Shown: piece by piece, positions 26,101-34,531 of the stretch
Position numbering within the stretch: the stretch's first letter is position 1
Layout of the letters: each line of letters starts with the position of its first letter
Origin: Actinocatenispora rupis
Lineage (GTDB): Bacteria > Actinomycetota > Actinomycetes > Mycobacteriales > Micromonosporaceae
Direction: 5' to 3'
Assembly (NCBI RefSeq): GCF_016861975.1
Contig: NZ_BOMB01000038.1
Location: forward strand, 62,001-126,000
Length of the DNA: 64,000 nt
Translations under genes and position numbers: made by a program
The notes under the pieces: model-generated
What the model saw: the letters and a program-made list of their open reading frames with translations, nothing else
Databases searched by the model: none
Told to the model about the DNA's origin: nothing

Positions 26101-27055
26101 TCGTCAGCAGCCCGGACAGCATCCGCACCGGGCCGATCAGCTGCGCCAGGTACGACGAGAACGCGAGGAACGTACCGAGAGTGATCTGGTGGTTGATCGC
26201 CAGCCACCCGCCGAGCGCGAGGACGCCGACCTGGCCGAGCGCCGGGATCGCCTGCAGTGCCGGGTTGTACCGGCTGTTCAGCCGTACGGCGCGCAGCCGC
26301 GACGCGAAGAGTCGCCGGGCCACCGCCGACAGCTTGCCGAGTTCCTGGTCCTCCTGGCCGAAGCCCTTCACCACCCGTACGCCGGTGACGGCGTCGTCGA
26401 CGACCGCGGCGACCGCGGCCGCCTGCTGCTGCGCCTCCCAGGTGGCGGGGAACAGCCGCTTGCGCGCGCGGGTCGCGATCCACCACAGGCCGGGGCCGAC
26501 GGCGAGCGCGATCAGGGTCAGCAGCGGCGACAGCGTGAGCATGATGACCAGCGACATCACGAACAGCAGCGCGTTGCCCAGCATGATCGGGACCATCCCG
26601 AGCAGGCCCTGCACCATCGTGATGTCCGAGGTGGCGCGGCCGACGACCTGACCGGTCTGCAACTCGTCCTGGCGGGCGCCGTCCAGGTTCGACAGCGCGG
26701 TGAAGATGTCGTTGCGCATGTCGTGCTGGACGTCCAGCGCCAGCCGCCCGCCGTGGTACCGCCGCATGAACGCCGTCACGTACGTGAGGACGGCGGCGAG
26801 GATGAGCAGCGCCGCCAACGGCAGCAACGGCATCTTCGTACTGAGGATCGCGTCGTCCACGATCGCCCGCTGGATCAGCGGCACGACCGCGGTCACCGCC
26901 ATGCCGGCCACGGACGCGCCGAACGCCAGCACCACCCGCGACTTGTACCGCCAGCAGTAGCTCAGGAGGCGCCGGAGCCAGCCGGGACCGTCCGTACCGA
27001 CATCGACCGGTGTCACCGGCCCGGTCCGTACGTCCGGTTCCCGCGTGCTCGTCAT
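23138..27055 (-). CDS. ABC exporter with two fused half-transporters (TM-NBD-TM-NBD)
   Basis: About 1305 residues in one chain hold two complete ABC half-exporters, which are usually encoded by two genes. Half 1 has six helices then Walker A GASGSGKST (about residue 390) and signature LSGGQRQRVALARAL. Half 2 has Walker A GETGAGKST (about 1092) and LSSGQRQLLALARAQ, with Walker B LVMDEATAAL. The two halves are joined by a ~100-residue Gly/Asp-rich linker. The signature of half 2 is LSSGQ rather than LSGGQ, so the sites may not be equal. It likely exports lipids, drugs or peptides. The ATG at 27055 was preferred over one at 27094. An MFS exporter gene ends 76 bases upstream. Confidence 0.93.
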   Translation of the reverse strand: MTSTREPDVRTGPVTPVDVGTDGPGWLRRLLSYCWRYKSRVVLAFGASVAGMAVTAVVPLIQRAIVDDAILSTKMPLLPLAALLILAAVLTYVTAFMRRYHGGRLALDVQHDMRNDIFTALSNLDGARQDELQTGQVVGRATSDITMVQGLLGMVPIMLGNALLFVMSLVIMLTLSPLLTLIALAVGPGLWWIATRARKRLFPATWEAQQQAAAVAAVVDDAVTGVRVVKGFGQEDQELGKLSAVARRLFASRLRAVRLNSRYNPALQAIPALGQVGVLALGGWLAINHQITLGTFLAFSSYLAQLIGPVRMLSGLLTIGQQARASVIRVFEVVDSRPLVTEAPDAVDVPDDRTPTVEFDDVTFGYVPSSPVLRGMTLTARPGETIALVGASGSGKSTVSLLLPRFYDVQGGAVRVAGRDVRELTIDSLRASIGMVMEDSFLFSESVAANIAYGRPDATEEQIVAAARAAEAHEFIMALPDGYDTMLGEKGLTLSGGQRQRVALARALITDPRILVLDDATSAVDARIEAEIHQTLARVMAGRTTLLIAHRRSTLALADRIAVLDEGRVVDVGTEEELAERCPLYTLLLSGPGDDAEGIDAGELPVDESTVDARNPDGTTARLWADDRAPADAYQAVAGDGTGLPRGARPGGGGGRGMGPMGGALASMPPTPELLAQVAALPAATDTPDVDEATVRRSDRNFTLTSLLRPMVTPFVLALLLVAADAAATLILPALIRSGVDNGVQKAAMGVIVAVSLLGLAVVAVDWIVQIGQTRITGRTGERLLYSLRVKSFAHLQRLGLDYYEKEMSGRIMTRMTTDVDAFSSFLQTGLIQAFVSVLTFFGILGALLYLNIELGLVVCSVLPIMVVATLIFRARSSKAYNEAREKVGIVNADLQENVAGMRVAQAYRREGHNRARFSARSDDYRVTRTRAQRYIATYFPFVQFLSTVASALALIVGSQLVHDDKLTAGALIAYLLYIDMFFAPVQQLSQVFDGYQQAAVGLRRIRDLLRTPTSTPEATDPVPVPARLRGEIVFDGVSFGYGAGSHDPESGDPAALGADEADRDGLSRKGSGLALSDVDLRVAPGETVAVVGETGAGKSTLVKLVSRYYDVTGGEVRVDGVDIRRYDLAGYRHRMGVVPQEAYLFPGTVRDTIAYGRPEATNAEVEAAARAVGAHDMIARLDGGYHHEVAERGRNLSSGQRQLLALARAQLVEPDILVMDEATAALDLATEADVTRATERLVGKRTTLVVAHRLTTAARADRIVVLDHGRVVETGTHADLLAADGTYARQWEVFRAGHATPVPD

Positions 27056-27131
27056 CTGGCCACCAGCTCCTCGGCGTCGTCGGCGCACCCCCACGCTAAT
27101 ACGGAGTCTGACTCATGATCTACGTTGGGAC

Positions 27132-28583
27132 TCACGTCACACGACGCCTCGACCCCAGTACCAGGTCGACGATGCCCACGACCAGGGCCACCAGTACCAG
27201 GGCGACCGAGCCGCGCAGGCCGAACGCCGCCGCCCGGTGGTAGTCGCCGTGCGAGCTGGCCAGGGTGCCGAAGAACAGCGCACCCGCCACCGCCGTACCG
27301 ACCGCTGAGCCGATCCGCTGGCCCGTCTGGAGCACGCCCGCCGCCGTACCGCCCTCGGCCGGGGGCACCTCGTCCAGCGTGAGCGTCTGGTTCGGGGCGA
27401 TCGTCAGGCCGCTGCCGATGCCGGCCACCGCCAGCGGCAGCGCCGTCGCCAGCGCCACGCCGTCCCCCGCGAACCACCGGATCACCACGTCGGTCGCGGC
27501 CAGCCCGACGGCCACCGCGGCGACGCCGACCACGACCAGCGGCCGCCCGTACCGGGAGACGATCCGGCCGCCGACCGCCGCCGAGACCGCCGACCCGACC
27601 GCGAACGGCAGCATCGCCGCGCCCGCCTCCAGCGGCGAGTAGCCGAGGCCGCGCTGGAAGAACAGCGTGATCACGAAGAAGATCCCGGTGAATCCCGCGA
27701 AGTACGCCAGGCCGAGCGCGGTGCCCATCGTGTAGCTGCGGGTCCGCAGCAGCGCCGGGTTCACCAGCGGCTGGCAGCCGCGCCGGCGGTACCGCCGCTC
27801 CCAGGCGACGAAGCCGCCGAGCAGCGCGGCACCCACCGCGAGCAGCCACCACGGCGCGCCGGCCAGGCCCTTCTCGGCGTCGATGAGCGGCAGCATCACG
27901 GTGACGACCGTGGCGCCGAGCAGCACCGTACCGACGAGGTCGAGGGTGCGGCGGGCGCCGGCGGCGACGGTGTCGCGCGGCAGCAACCGCCAGCCGGCGT
28001 ACAGGGCGAAGAGGCCGATGGGGAGGTTGACGTAGAAGACCCAGCGCCAGCCCTCGTGCGTGCCGAACGCCTGGATGAGCAGGCCGCCGAGCAGCGGGCC
28101 GATCGCGGTCGAGATCCCGACCGTCGCCCCGAACAGGCCGAACGCGCGCCCCCGCTCCTTGCCCCGGAACAGTACCTGGATCACGCCGATGACCTGCGGG
28201 TTCAGCAGTCCGCCGGCGACTCCCTGGAGCAGCCGCGCCACCACCAGCCAGGTACCGGACTGGGCGGCGCCGGCGAGCGCGCTGGTCGCCGTGAACAGGG
28301 CGAGCCCGGCCAGGAACATGCGCTTCCGGCCGCGGTCGTCGCCGAGCCGGCCGGCGGCGACGAGTACCAGGCCGAACGTGAGCGCGTACCCGGAGACGAC
28401 CCAGGACAGGTCGGAGGCGGTGGCGCCGAGGCCGGTCTGCATGGACGGCAGCGCGACGTTCACGATGCTGACGTCCAGCAGGGTCATGAAACCGGCGAGC
28501 AGGCACACGGACAGCGCGCGCCAACGGCGCGGATCCGGCACGTACTCCCCGGCCTGGCGGGCACTCCTGTCGACCGATGTCAT
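27132..28583 (-). CDS. DHA2-family MFS transporter
   Basis: The ~483-residue protein has 14 membrane segments with LLDVSIVNVALPSM (motif D1), GRLGDDRGRKRMF (motif A) and GPLLGGLL (motif C). It should be a proton-driven multidrug or metabolite exporter. The ATG at 28583 precedes a short polar stretch then the first helix; frames starting farther upstream overlap the zinc-ribbon gene and give low-quality sequence. It is followed by the fused ABC exporter gene on the same strand, so this is an export-rich block. No own regulator is adjacent. Confidence 0.9.
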   Translation of the reverse strand: MTSVDRSARQAGEYVPDPRRWRALSVCLLAGFMTLLDVSIVNVALPSMQTGLGATASDLSWVVSGYALTFGLVLVAAGRLGDDRGRKRMFLAGLALFTATSALAGAAQSGTWLVVARLLQGVAGGLLNPQVIGVIQVLFRGKERGRAFGLFGATVGISTAIGPLLGGLLIQAFGTHEGWRWVFYVNLPIGLFALYAGWRLLPRDTVAAGARRTLDLVGTVLLGATVVTVMLPLIDAEKGLAGAPWWLLAVGAALLGGFVAWERRYRRRGCQPLVNPALLRTRSYTMGTALGLAYFAGFTGIFFVITLFFQRGLGYSPLEAGAAMLPFAVGSAVSAAVGGRIVSRYGRPLVVVGVAAVAVGLAATDVVIRWFAGDGVALATALPLAVAGIGSGLTIAPNQTLTLDEVPPAEGGTAAGVLQTGQRIGSAVGTAVAGALFFGTLASSHGDYHRAAAFGLRGSVALVLVALVVGIVDLVLGSRRRVT

Positions 28584-28636
28584 CACTACATCGTTCAACG
28601 CCACCCGGGTCGCCGCAGTTCCACGGGTGGGCGGGC

Positions 28637-28822
28637 TCACCCGTTCTCGGGTACCTCGCGGGCCATCTCCAGCCAGCCGCTGCCGGTGCATTCGGGGCAG
28701 CGGGTGGGCGCGGCGAGCGAGAACGCCTCGCTGCTTCCCCACTGCACGGCCATCTTCGGCGCCCAGACCACCCCGCCGCCGCGGCAGAACTGGCACATGA
28801 TGCGGGTGACCTGCTCGGACAT
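28637..28822 (-). CDS. Small zinc-ribbon-like protein
   Basis: A 61-residue protein has two CxxC knuckles, CQFCRGGG near residue 10 and CPECTGSGW near residue 42, separated by about 30 residues. The C-x-x-C-x-G-x-G style is like DnaJ zinc fingers or small ribbon domains. A metal-binding role is inferred. It begins with MSEQVTRIM at 28822; an ATG nine bases upstream is also in frame. It is divergent from egtB and precedes the DHA2 gene by about 50 bases. Confidence 0.7.
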   Translation of the reverse strand: MSEQVTRIMCQFCRGGGVVWAPKMAVQWGSSEAFSLAAPTRCPECTGSGWLEMAREVPENG

Positions 28823-28885
28823 ACGCCGCACCCTACCGGCGGGGGTTTCGTGGCGCGCACGGACATGGCGCTGCGCCCATAGCGA

Positions 28886-28900
28886 ACATTTGGGAAATGT
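28886..28900. promoter_or_regulatory. Small palindrome in the egtB upstream region
   Basis: ACATTT-GGG-AAATGT is a perfect 6-base inverted repeat in an AT-rich patch followed by TGATATCA (28905-28912). It lies about 115 bases before the egtB start and could be an operator or promoter element. Confidence 0.3.
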
Positions 28901-29015
28901 GTTGTGATATCAGGCTGGTTGCCTCGACCCCGCCTGCGGGCCACGCGCCCCGGGTACGGTCCGCAGGAGAGGTGCCGACGGACCGCGTGCCGCCGGATCC
29001 CGAGGGGGTCTGCCG

Positions 29016-30311
29016 ATGACCGAGACCGACACCCTGCGGGAACGCGTGGCCGTCGAACTCACCCGCGCACGCGAACGCACCCTCACCCTCGCCGACGCCG
29101 TCGACGACCACGACCTGGTACGCCAGCACTCGCCGCTGATGTCCCCGCTGGTGTGGGACGTCGCGCACGTCGGCAACCAGGAGGAGCTGTGGCTGGTACG
29201 TGACGTCGGCCGGCGGGAACCCGTCCGCGCCGACATCGACACGATGTACGACGCGTTCCAGCACCCGCGCGCGGACCGGCCCGCGCTGCCGCTGCTCGAC
29301 CCGACCGAGGCGCGGGCGTACATCCGGACCGTACGGGACAAGGCCCTCGACGTACTCGGGGCGGAGCCGCTCGCGGGTCGGCGGCTCACCACGGACGGCT
29401 TCGTGTTCGGCCTGATCGTGCAGCACGAGCAGCAGCACGACGAGACGATGCTCGCCACCCACCAGCTCCGTACCGGCCCGGCCGTGCTCGACGCGCCGCC
29501 GCCGCCCGCGCCCGACGTACCGGTGGACGACAGGGCGGAGGTGGTCGTGCCGGCCGGCGCGTTCACGATGGGCACGTCGGTGGAGCCGTGGGCGCTGGAC
29601 AACGAGCGGCCCGGGCACACCGTCGACCTCCCCGCGTACGCGATCGACGCGGTGCCGGTGACGAACCGCCGGTACGCGGAGTTCGTCGCGGACGGCGGGT
29701 ACGACGAGCCGCGCTGGTGGACGGCCGACGGCTGGGCGCACCGGCGGGAGGCGGGCCTGACGATGCCGATGCACTGGCACGGCGACGGCACCGCCACCCG
29801 GTTCGGCCGCCGCACCGACCTTCCGCCGGACGAGCCGGTCCTGCACGTCTGCTGGTACGAGGCGGCGGCGTTCGCGGCGTGGGCGGGGCGGCGGCTGCCG
29901 ACAGAGGCCGAGTGGGAGAAGGCGGCACGGTGGGATCCGGCGACCGGCCGCTCCCGCCGGTACCCGTGGGGCGACGACGATCCGACCGCCCGGCACGCCA
30001 ACCTCGGCCAGCGGCACCTGCGCCCGGCCCGGGTCGGCGCGTACCCGCTCGGCGTCTCGCCGCTCGGCGTACACCAGCTCGTCGGTGACGTGTGGGAGTG
30101 GACCGCCACCGAGTTCACCGGGTACCCGGGTTTCACGGTGTTCCCGTACCGGGAGTACTCGGAGGTGTTCTTCGACCGGGGGTACCGGGTGCTGCGGGGC
30201 GGGTCGTTCGGGACGGATCCGGTGGCCTGCCGCGGCACGTTCCGCAACTGGGACTGGCCGGTGCGGCGGCAGATCTTCGCCGGCTTCCGGACCGCGCGGG
30301 ACGTCGCCTGA
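29016..30311 (+). CDS. egtB: Hercynylcysteine sulfoxide synthase EgtB
   Basis: EgtB is a non-haem iron enzyme that joins gamma-glutamylcysteine (or cysteine) to hercynine with oxygen in ergothioneine synthesis. The 431-residue protein has an N-terminal DinB-like domain with His51 (WDVAHVGNQEE) and the HEQQHDE pair, His137 and His141, the expected iron ligands. The C-terminal half is the FGE-sulfatase fold (VPAGAFTMGT, VCWYEAAAFAAWAGRRLPTE, VGDVWEWT, VLRGGSF). It overlaps egtC. GAGGGGG precedes the ATG. It is the first gene of egtBCD; egtA and egtE are not next to it. Confidence 0.95.
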   Translation: MTETDTLRERVAVELTRARERTLTLADAVDDHDLVRQHSPLMSPLVWDVAHVGNQEELWLVRDVGRREPVRADIDTMYDAFQHPRADRPALPLLDPTEARAYIRTVRDKALDVLGAEPLAGRRLTTDGFVFGLIVQHEQQHDETMLATHQLRTGPAVLDAPPPPAPDVPVDDRAEVVVPAGAFTMGTSVEPWALDNERPGHTVDLPAYAIDAVPVTNRRYAEFVADGGYDEPRWWTADGWAHRREAGLTMPMHWHGDGTATRFGRRTDLPPDEPVLHVCWYEAAAFAAWAGRRLPTEAEWEKAARWDPATGRSRRYPWGDDDPTARHANLGQRHLRPARVGAYPLGVSPLGVHQLVGDVWEWTATEFTGYPGFTVFPYREYSEVFFDRGYRVLRGGSFGTDPVACRGTFRNWDWPVRRQIFAGFRTARDVA

Positions 30312-31048
30312 TGTGCCGCCAGCTCGCGTACCTGGGGCCGCCGGTGACGCTGGCGGCGCTGCTGCTCGACCCGCCGCACTCGCTGCTGCACCAGTCGTAC
30401 GCGCCGGCGGAGATGCGCGGCGGCGGCACGGTGAACGCGGACGGCTTCGGCGTCGGCTGGCACACGGGCGACGGGCCCGTGCGGTACCGCCGGGCGTGTC
30501 CACTGTGGAGCGACGAGTCGTTCGGCGCGCTGGCCCGGGTCACCCGGTCCGGCGCCGTGTTCGCCGCCGTACGGTCGGCCACGGTCGGCATGCCGGTCAC
30601 CGAGACCGCGTGCGCGCCGTTCGCCGACGGTGCGCTGATGTTCGGGCACAACGGGCGGATCCTCGGCTGGCCGGACAGCGTCGCGAAGCTCGCCGAACGG
30701 CTGCCCGTCACCGACCTGCTCACGCTCGACGCGCCGACCGACTCGGCGCTGCTCTGGGCCCTGGTACGGCACCGGCTGCGGGCCGGCGCCGACCCGACCG
30801 ACGCGGTACGCGGGGTGGTGTGCGACGTGCTCGCCGCCGCACCCGGCTCCCGGCTGAACCTGGTGCTGCACACCGGTTCCGCGGTCGTCGCGACGACCGC
30901 CGGCCACTCGCTGTCGTACCTGGACACGGGCGACGCGCTCACCGTCGGCTCCGAACCCTCCACAGTGGACAGACCGTGGACCCCCGTACCGGACGGCAGG
31001 ATCCTGACCGGCACCCCGGACCACCTGGTACTGGAGGAGCTGTGCTGA
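30311..31048 (+). CDS. egtC: Gamma-glutamyl hercynylcysteine sulfoxide amidohydrolase EgtC
   Basis: EgtC removes the glutamyl group from the EgtB product. The 245-residue protein is a class II glutamine-amidotransferase (Ntn) fold: Met1 is followed by Cys2, the nucleophile after Met removal (MCRQLAYLG), and NADGFGVGW and GHNGRI segments complete the pocket. Its ATG shares its A with the egtB stop, and its end overlaps egtD. This tight packing supports one operon. It contains two copies of the iterated TCCAC-W-GTGGA palindrome (30498 and 30958). Confidence 0.94.
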   Translation: MCRQLAYLGPPVTLAALLLDPPHSLLHQSYAPAEMRGGGTVNADGFGVGWHTGDGPVRYRRACPLWSDESFGALARVTRSGAVFAAVRSATVGMPVTETACAPFADGALMFGHNGRILGWPDSVAKLAERLPVTDLLTLDAPTDSALLWALVRHRLRAGADPTDAVRGVVCDVLAAAPGSRLNLVLHTGSAVVATTAGHSLSYLDTGDALTVGSEPSTVDRPWTPVPDGRILTGTPDHLVLEELC

Positions 31049-32022
31049 GCGAGCGACCCACCTTCGACGTACGGCTGACGCCGGCCGACCAGACCCGGGC
31101 GCTGCGTACCGACGCGGTCACCGGGCTCACCGCCCGCCCCAAGTGGCTGCGCCCCACCTGGTTCTACGACGCCCGCGGAAGCATGCTGTTCGACGAGATC
31201 ACCCGCCTCCCCGAGTACTATCCGACCCGGACCGAGCGGTCCATCCTCACCGTGCACGCCGCCGACATCGCCGCCACCACCGGCGCGGAAACCCTGGTGG
31301 AACTGGGATCCGGCGCCTCGGACAAGACCCGGCTGCTGATCGAGGCCGGGCTCGACCACGGCACCCTGGCCCGCTTCGTACCGCTGGACGTGTCGGAGAG
31401 CGCGCTGCGGGCCGCCGCCGCGACCCTCGCCGCCCGGTACCCGAAGCTCGCGGTGCACGGGGTGGTCGGCGACTTCACCCGGCACCTCGACGCGCTGCCG
31501 GACACCGGGCACCGGCTCGTCGTGTTCCTCGGCGGCACCATCGGCAACCTGCTGCCGCCCGACCGCGCCCGGTTCCTCGCCGACCTGCGCGGCGTCCTGC
31601 ACCCCGGCGAGTGGCTGCTGCTCGGCACCGACCTGGTCAAGGACATCCCGACCCTGCTCGCCGCGTACGACGACCCGGGCGGGGTCACCGCCGACTTCAA
31701 CCGCAACGTCCTCCGCGTACTCAACCGCGAACTGGCCGGCGACTTCCCCGTCGACGAGTTCGCCCACGTGGCGCGCTGGGACGCCGAGGGCGAACGGATC
31801 GAGATGCACCTGCGGGCCGGGCGGGCACTCACCGTCACGCTCGCCGCGCTCGACCTGACGATCGAGTTCGCCGACGGCGAGGACCTGTGCACCGAGATCT
31901 CCGCGAAGTTCCGCCCCGCCGGCATTGCGGCCGAACTGTCCGCCGCCGGCTTCGCGGTGGCCGACCTGTGGACCGACCCGGCCGACGCGTTCGCCGTCAC
32001 CCTGGCGCGCGCCGTGCCGTGA
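31042..32022 (+). CDS. egtD: Histidine N-alpha-methyltransferase EgtD
   Basis: EgtD trimethylates histidine to hercynine with three SAM, the first step of ergothioneine synthesis. The 326-residue protein has LPEYYPTRTE (about 57-66; Tyr of the substrate pocket) and the SAM loop VELGSGASDKT (86-96), then FLGGTIGNLLP. It starts at the GTG at 31042 behind GGAGGAG, overlapping the egtC stop by seven bases. The order B-C-D matches other actinobacteria except that egtA and egtE, which normally flank this set, are missing here. They may lie elsewhere or be replaced by general enzymes. Confidence 0.95.
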   Translation: MLSERPTFDVRLTPADQTRALRTDAVTGLTARPKWLRPTWFYDARGSMLFDEITRLPEYYPTRTERSILTVHAADIAATTGAETLVELGSGASDKTRLLIEAGLDHGTLARFVPLDVSESALRAAAATLAARYPKLAVHGVVGDFTRHLDALPDTGHRLVVFLGGTIGNLLPPDRARFLADLRGVLHPGEWLLLGTDLVKDIPTLLAAYDDPGGVTADFNRNVLRVLNRELAGDFPVDEFAHVARWDAEGERIEMHLRAGRALTVTLAALDLTIEFADGEDLCTEISAKFRPAGIAAELSAAGFAVADLWTDPADAFAVTLARAVP

Positions 32023-32400
32023 CCGTCCCCTGTCGTACGCCTGTGCGAAGGTACTAGGGCGTGTCTGCACAACTCCGCCCGTACGAGCCGGAGTCGGTTC
32101 GGCTGCGTCGGCGGGGCACGGATGCACACCGGTGTCGGGTGTGCCCGTGCCGCCACCGCCGAGCGGGGCGAACGACCCGGCCGCGCCGGGCGGGGTGAGC
32201 GGACACTCCCTGGGGCCGACCCGCCGATTCCGGTCGGCTGCGGCGTGTCCCCGCCGTACTCCCGCGCGCCGTCGCCGGTGCGCCCGCTCCCGCGCGGGCG
32301 TACCGACGGCTGTCGCGGGTGGACGGTCGGGGCCGCCGGAGCCGACCGGTCTCGCGCGGGCCCGGCCCGGTCATTCCGTGAACCTTCGGGAAGGAGCAGC
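32023..32400. other. Intergenic stretch downstream of egtD, no gene seen
   Basis: 378 bases without a convincing gene. It begins with CTAGGGCGTGTC (32054-32065), a 12-mer also found at the end of a small gene at 46954-46965 on the other strand. A compact GC hairpin lies at 32115-32151 (GGCACGG pairing with CCGTGCC, plus an inner ACACCGGTGT palindrome), fit for a terminator or folded leader. Just before the next gene is GAAGGAG (32391-32397). Confidence 0.6.
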
Positions 32401-33108
32401 GTGAGCGCAGGTTCGCTCAGCGATCGGGACGTACACGCCCTGGTGAGCGCCCTCGGACGGGGCGAGCAGCCCAGGATCGCCGTCGTCTCGGCACACGCCG
32501 AGGTCCCCGCCGGCACCAAGGCCACCCTCGTCGGGTACGAGCCGGACACCGACTCGCCGTTCACCGTGCGGCTCGCCGACGGCAGCGAGGTGGCCGCGCC
32601 CGCCACCGTGCTCGCCGTGGTACCGCGCGGCCGCGCCGAGATCATCGCCCGTACCGCGAGCGGCGAGGACACCACCGGCCCGGACTCGCCGGCCCCCGCC
32701 GACACCGCGCCGGCCGACCCCGCTCCGACCGGTACGGCACCGACCGGGGCCGACGGGTCCGGGGCCGACCCCGCCCCGGCGAAGCGGGCGAAAGCGGCGA
32801 AGGCCGCGCCGAAGAAGCCGGCCAAGGGCGGCGGCGAGGTGGTGATCACCGTGACCGTGGCCGGCGACGGCGCCACCGTCGAGGCCACCCACGGCACCCG
32901 CAAGCTGGTCAAGGGAGCGGCGCTGCCGGTCGGCGCCGGCCACGCGCTGGCCCAGCTCGTCAACCTGGAACCGGTGACCGCGGCGGTCGAGGCGGTCATC
33001 GCCGAACACCGCACCGCCAAGGAGGCCGAGGCCGAGCAGCTCCGCTCCCGCCTCGCCGAGCTGGAACGCGAGCTCGCCGAGTACCAGGACATCGACGCGC
33101 CGGCCTGA
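32401..33108 (+). CDS. Conserved-type hypothetical protein with Ala/Pro linker and C-terminal coiled coil
   Basis: The 235-residue soluble protein is not one I can name. Residues 1-80 form a small acidic beta-rich domain (IAVVSAHAEVPAGTKATLVGYE). Residues 80-145 are a low-complexity Ala/Pro/Thr/Asp linker ending in a Lys-rich patch (KRAKAAKAAPKKPAK). The last ~90 residues hold another small domain and a charged coiled coil rich in E, A and R (EAEAEQLRSRLAELEREL). The Lys patch suggests DNA or cell-wall contact, which is inference. The GTG start has AAGGAG five bases upstream. No membrane segment or signal is seen. Confidence 0.78.
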   Translation: MSAGSLSDRDVHALVSALGRGEQPRIAVVSAHAEVPAGTKATLVGYEPDTDSPFTVRLADGSEVAAPATVLAVVPRGRAEIIARTASGEDTTGPDSPAPADTAPADPAPTGTAPTGADGSGADPAPAKRAKAAKAAPKKPAKGGGEVVITVTVAGDGATVEATHGTRKLVKGAALPVGAGHALAQLVNLEPVTAAVEAVIAEHRTAKEAEAEQLRSRLAELERELAEYQDIDAPA

Positions 33109-33203
33109 TCCACGAGTCCCGGGGTACCGATCGTGTGGTGCCCCGGGACACGCCGCCGGTGCTCGGGGCGTAACCGGTGTGTCGGTTGGGCATGATGGTG
33201 GCC

Positions 33204-34523
33204 ATGGCGGTCCCTCGGCGAGTCGTGGTGGTGGGCGCGGGCCCGGCCGGGTTGACCGCGGCGCGCGCGTTGACTACGGCCGGCGCCGGCGTCACGGTGC
33301 TGGAGCGCGACGCGGCGCCCGGCGGCCGGTCCGGTGTCGACGAACTGCGCGTCGGCGACGAGGTGTGGCGTTTCGACCGCGGCGCCGAGTTCGTCGCCTC
33401 CTTCTACAAGGCCACTCGATACCTGGCGCGCCAGGTCGGCCTCGGCCGCAACGACCTGGTACGGCTGCCCGTCGACAGCCGCGTCGTCATCGACGGCCAG
33501 CGGTACGAGCTGCCCGCCACGGTCCGCGCCCTGATGCGTACGCCGCTGCTGTCCACGCGCAGCAAGCGGCACCTGATGACCCTCGGTACCCGGCTCGCCA
33601 CCCACGCGCCGGACTGGCGACGGCTCGACGCCGCCGCCGACCTCGACGACACCGACGCAGCGGCGTACTTCACGGACACCGTCGGGCGGGACTACGCGGA
33701 GCGGATCCTGCCGGTCACCATGGACGCGCTGATGCTGTCGCCGGCCGCGCGGACCTCCCGGGTGCTGGGAATGGCCCAGTTCGCCGCCGCGCCCGGCGCC
33801 ACGCTGCACTGCCCGCGCGGCGGCATCGCCACCCTGTGGGACGCGGTCGCCGGAGCCCTCGACGTCCGGTACGACACGACCGTGGTGGCGGTCCGCCCCG
33901 ACGGCGACGGCGTACGGGTCGAGACCGCGGACGGCGACACGCTCGCCGCCGACGCGGTCCTCATCGCCGGGCCGCCCGCCCTCGCCGCCGCGCTACTCCC
34001 CGACAAGCACCCCGACCGGGAACTCGCCGAGGACGCCCGCAGCTCACCCGCCGTCGCGTTGCACCTGGCGCTCGCCGACGCGGCACCGCTCCGGCGGCCC
34101 ACCGCACCCGCCGGTCCCGGCCGGCACCCGCTGGCCGGCGTCGAACCGCTGGAACTGCGCGGCACCGGTCAGGTACCGGACGGGCGCGGCGGCCTCACCG
34201 TCTGCGCCGCCCCGCACCTCGGCGCCGAACTGCTCGACGAGCCGGACCGGGCGGTACGCACGATGCTGCTCGCCGAGGCGGAGCGGCTGCTCGGCGAGCC
34301 GCTCGGCGACATCCTCGGCTGGTCCGTCGTACGGCACGCGGAAGGTGTCCCGCTGTTCACCGTCGGCTGGCTGCGCCGGCTGCGCGCCCGCGCCGCCGCG
34401 CTGCCCGGGCGTACCGACGAGGACGCCAGGATCCAGCCGATCGGTGACTGGCTCGGCTCGCCCAGCCTGGAAGGCGCCGTACGCACCGCGTTGCGCGCCA
34501 GCGCCCTCCTGCTCCGCCGCTGA
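33204..34523 (+). CDS. FAD-dependent amine-oxidase-like/protoporphyrinogen-oxidase-like oxidoreductase
   Basis: The ~439-residue protein opens with the FAD-binding Rossmann motif VVVVGAGPAGLTAARAL and the acidic residue in LERDAAPGGRSG, as in flavin amine oxidases and protoporphyrinogen oxidase relatives. A later LHCPRGGIATLWDAV segment also fits this group. The substrate is unknown. Start choice is uncertain: ATGs at 33192 and 33204 and a GTG at 33177 are in frame; 33204 places the Rossmann strand at the normal distance. The VOC gene follows on the opposite strand, eight bases away. Confidence 0.85.
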   Translation: MAVPRRVVVVGAGPAGLTAARALTTAGAGVTVLERDAAPGGRSGVDELRVGDEVWRFDRGAEFVASFYKATRYLARQVGLGRNDLVRLPVDSRVVIDGQRYELPATVRALMRTPLLSTRSKRHLMTLGTRLATHAPDWRRLDAAADLDDTDAAAYFTDTVGRDYAERILPVTMDALMLSPAARTSRVLGMAQFAAAPGATLHCPRGGIATLWDAVAGALDVRYDTTVVAVRPDGDGVRVETADGDTLAADAVLIAGPPALAAALLPDKHPDRELAEDARSSPAVALHLALADAAPLRRPTAPAGPGRHPLAGVEPLELRGTGQVPDGRGGLTVCAAPHLGAELLDEPDRAVRTMLLAEAERLLGEPLGDILGWSVVRHAEGVPLFTVGWLRRLRARAAALPGRTDEDARIQPIGDWLGSPSLEGAVRTALRASALLLRR

Positions 34524-34531
34524 CCCGCGGC

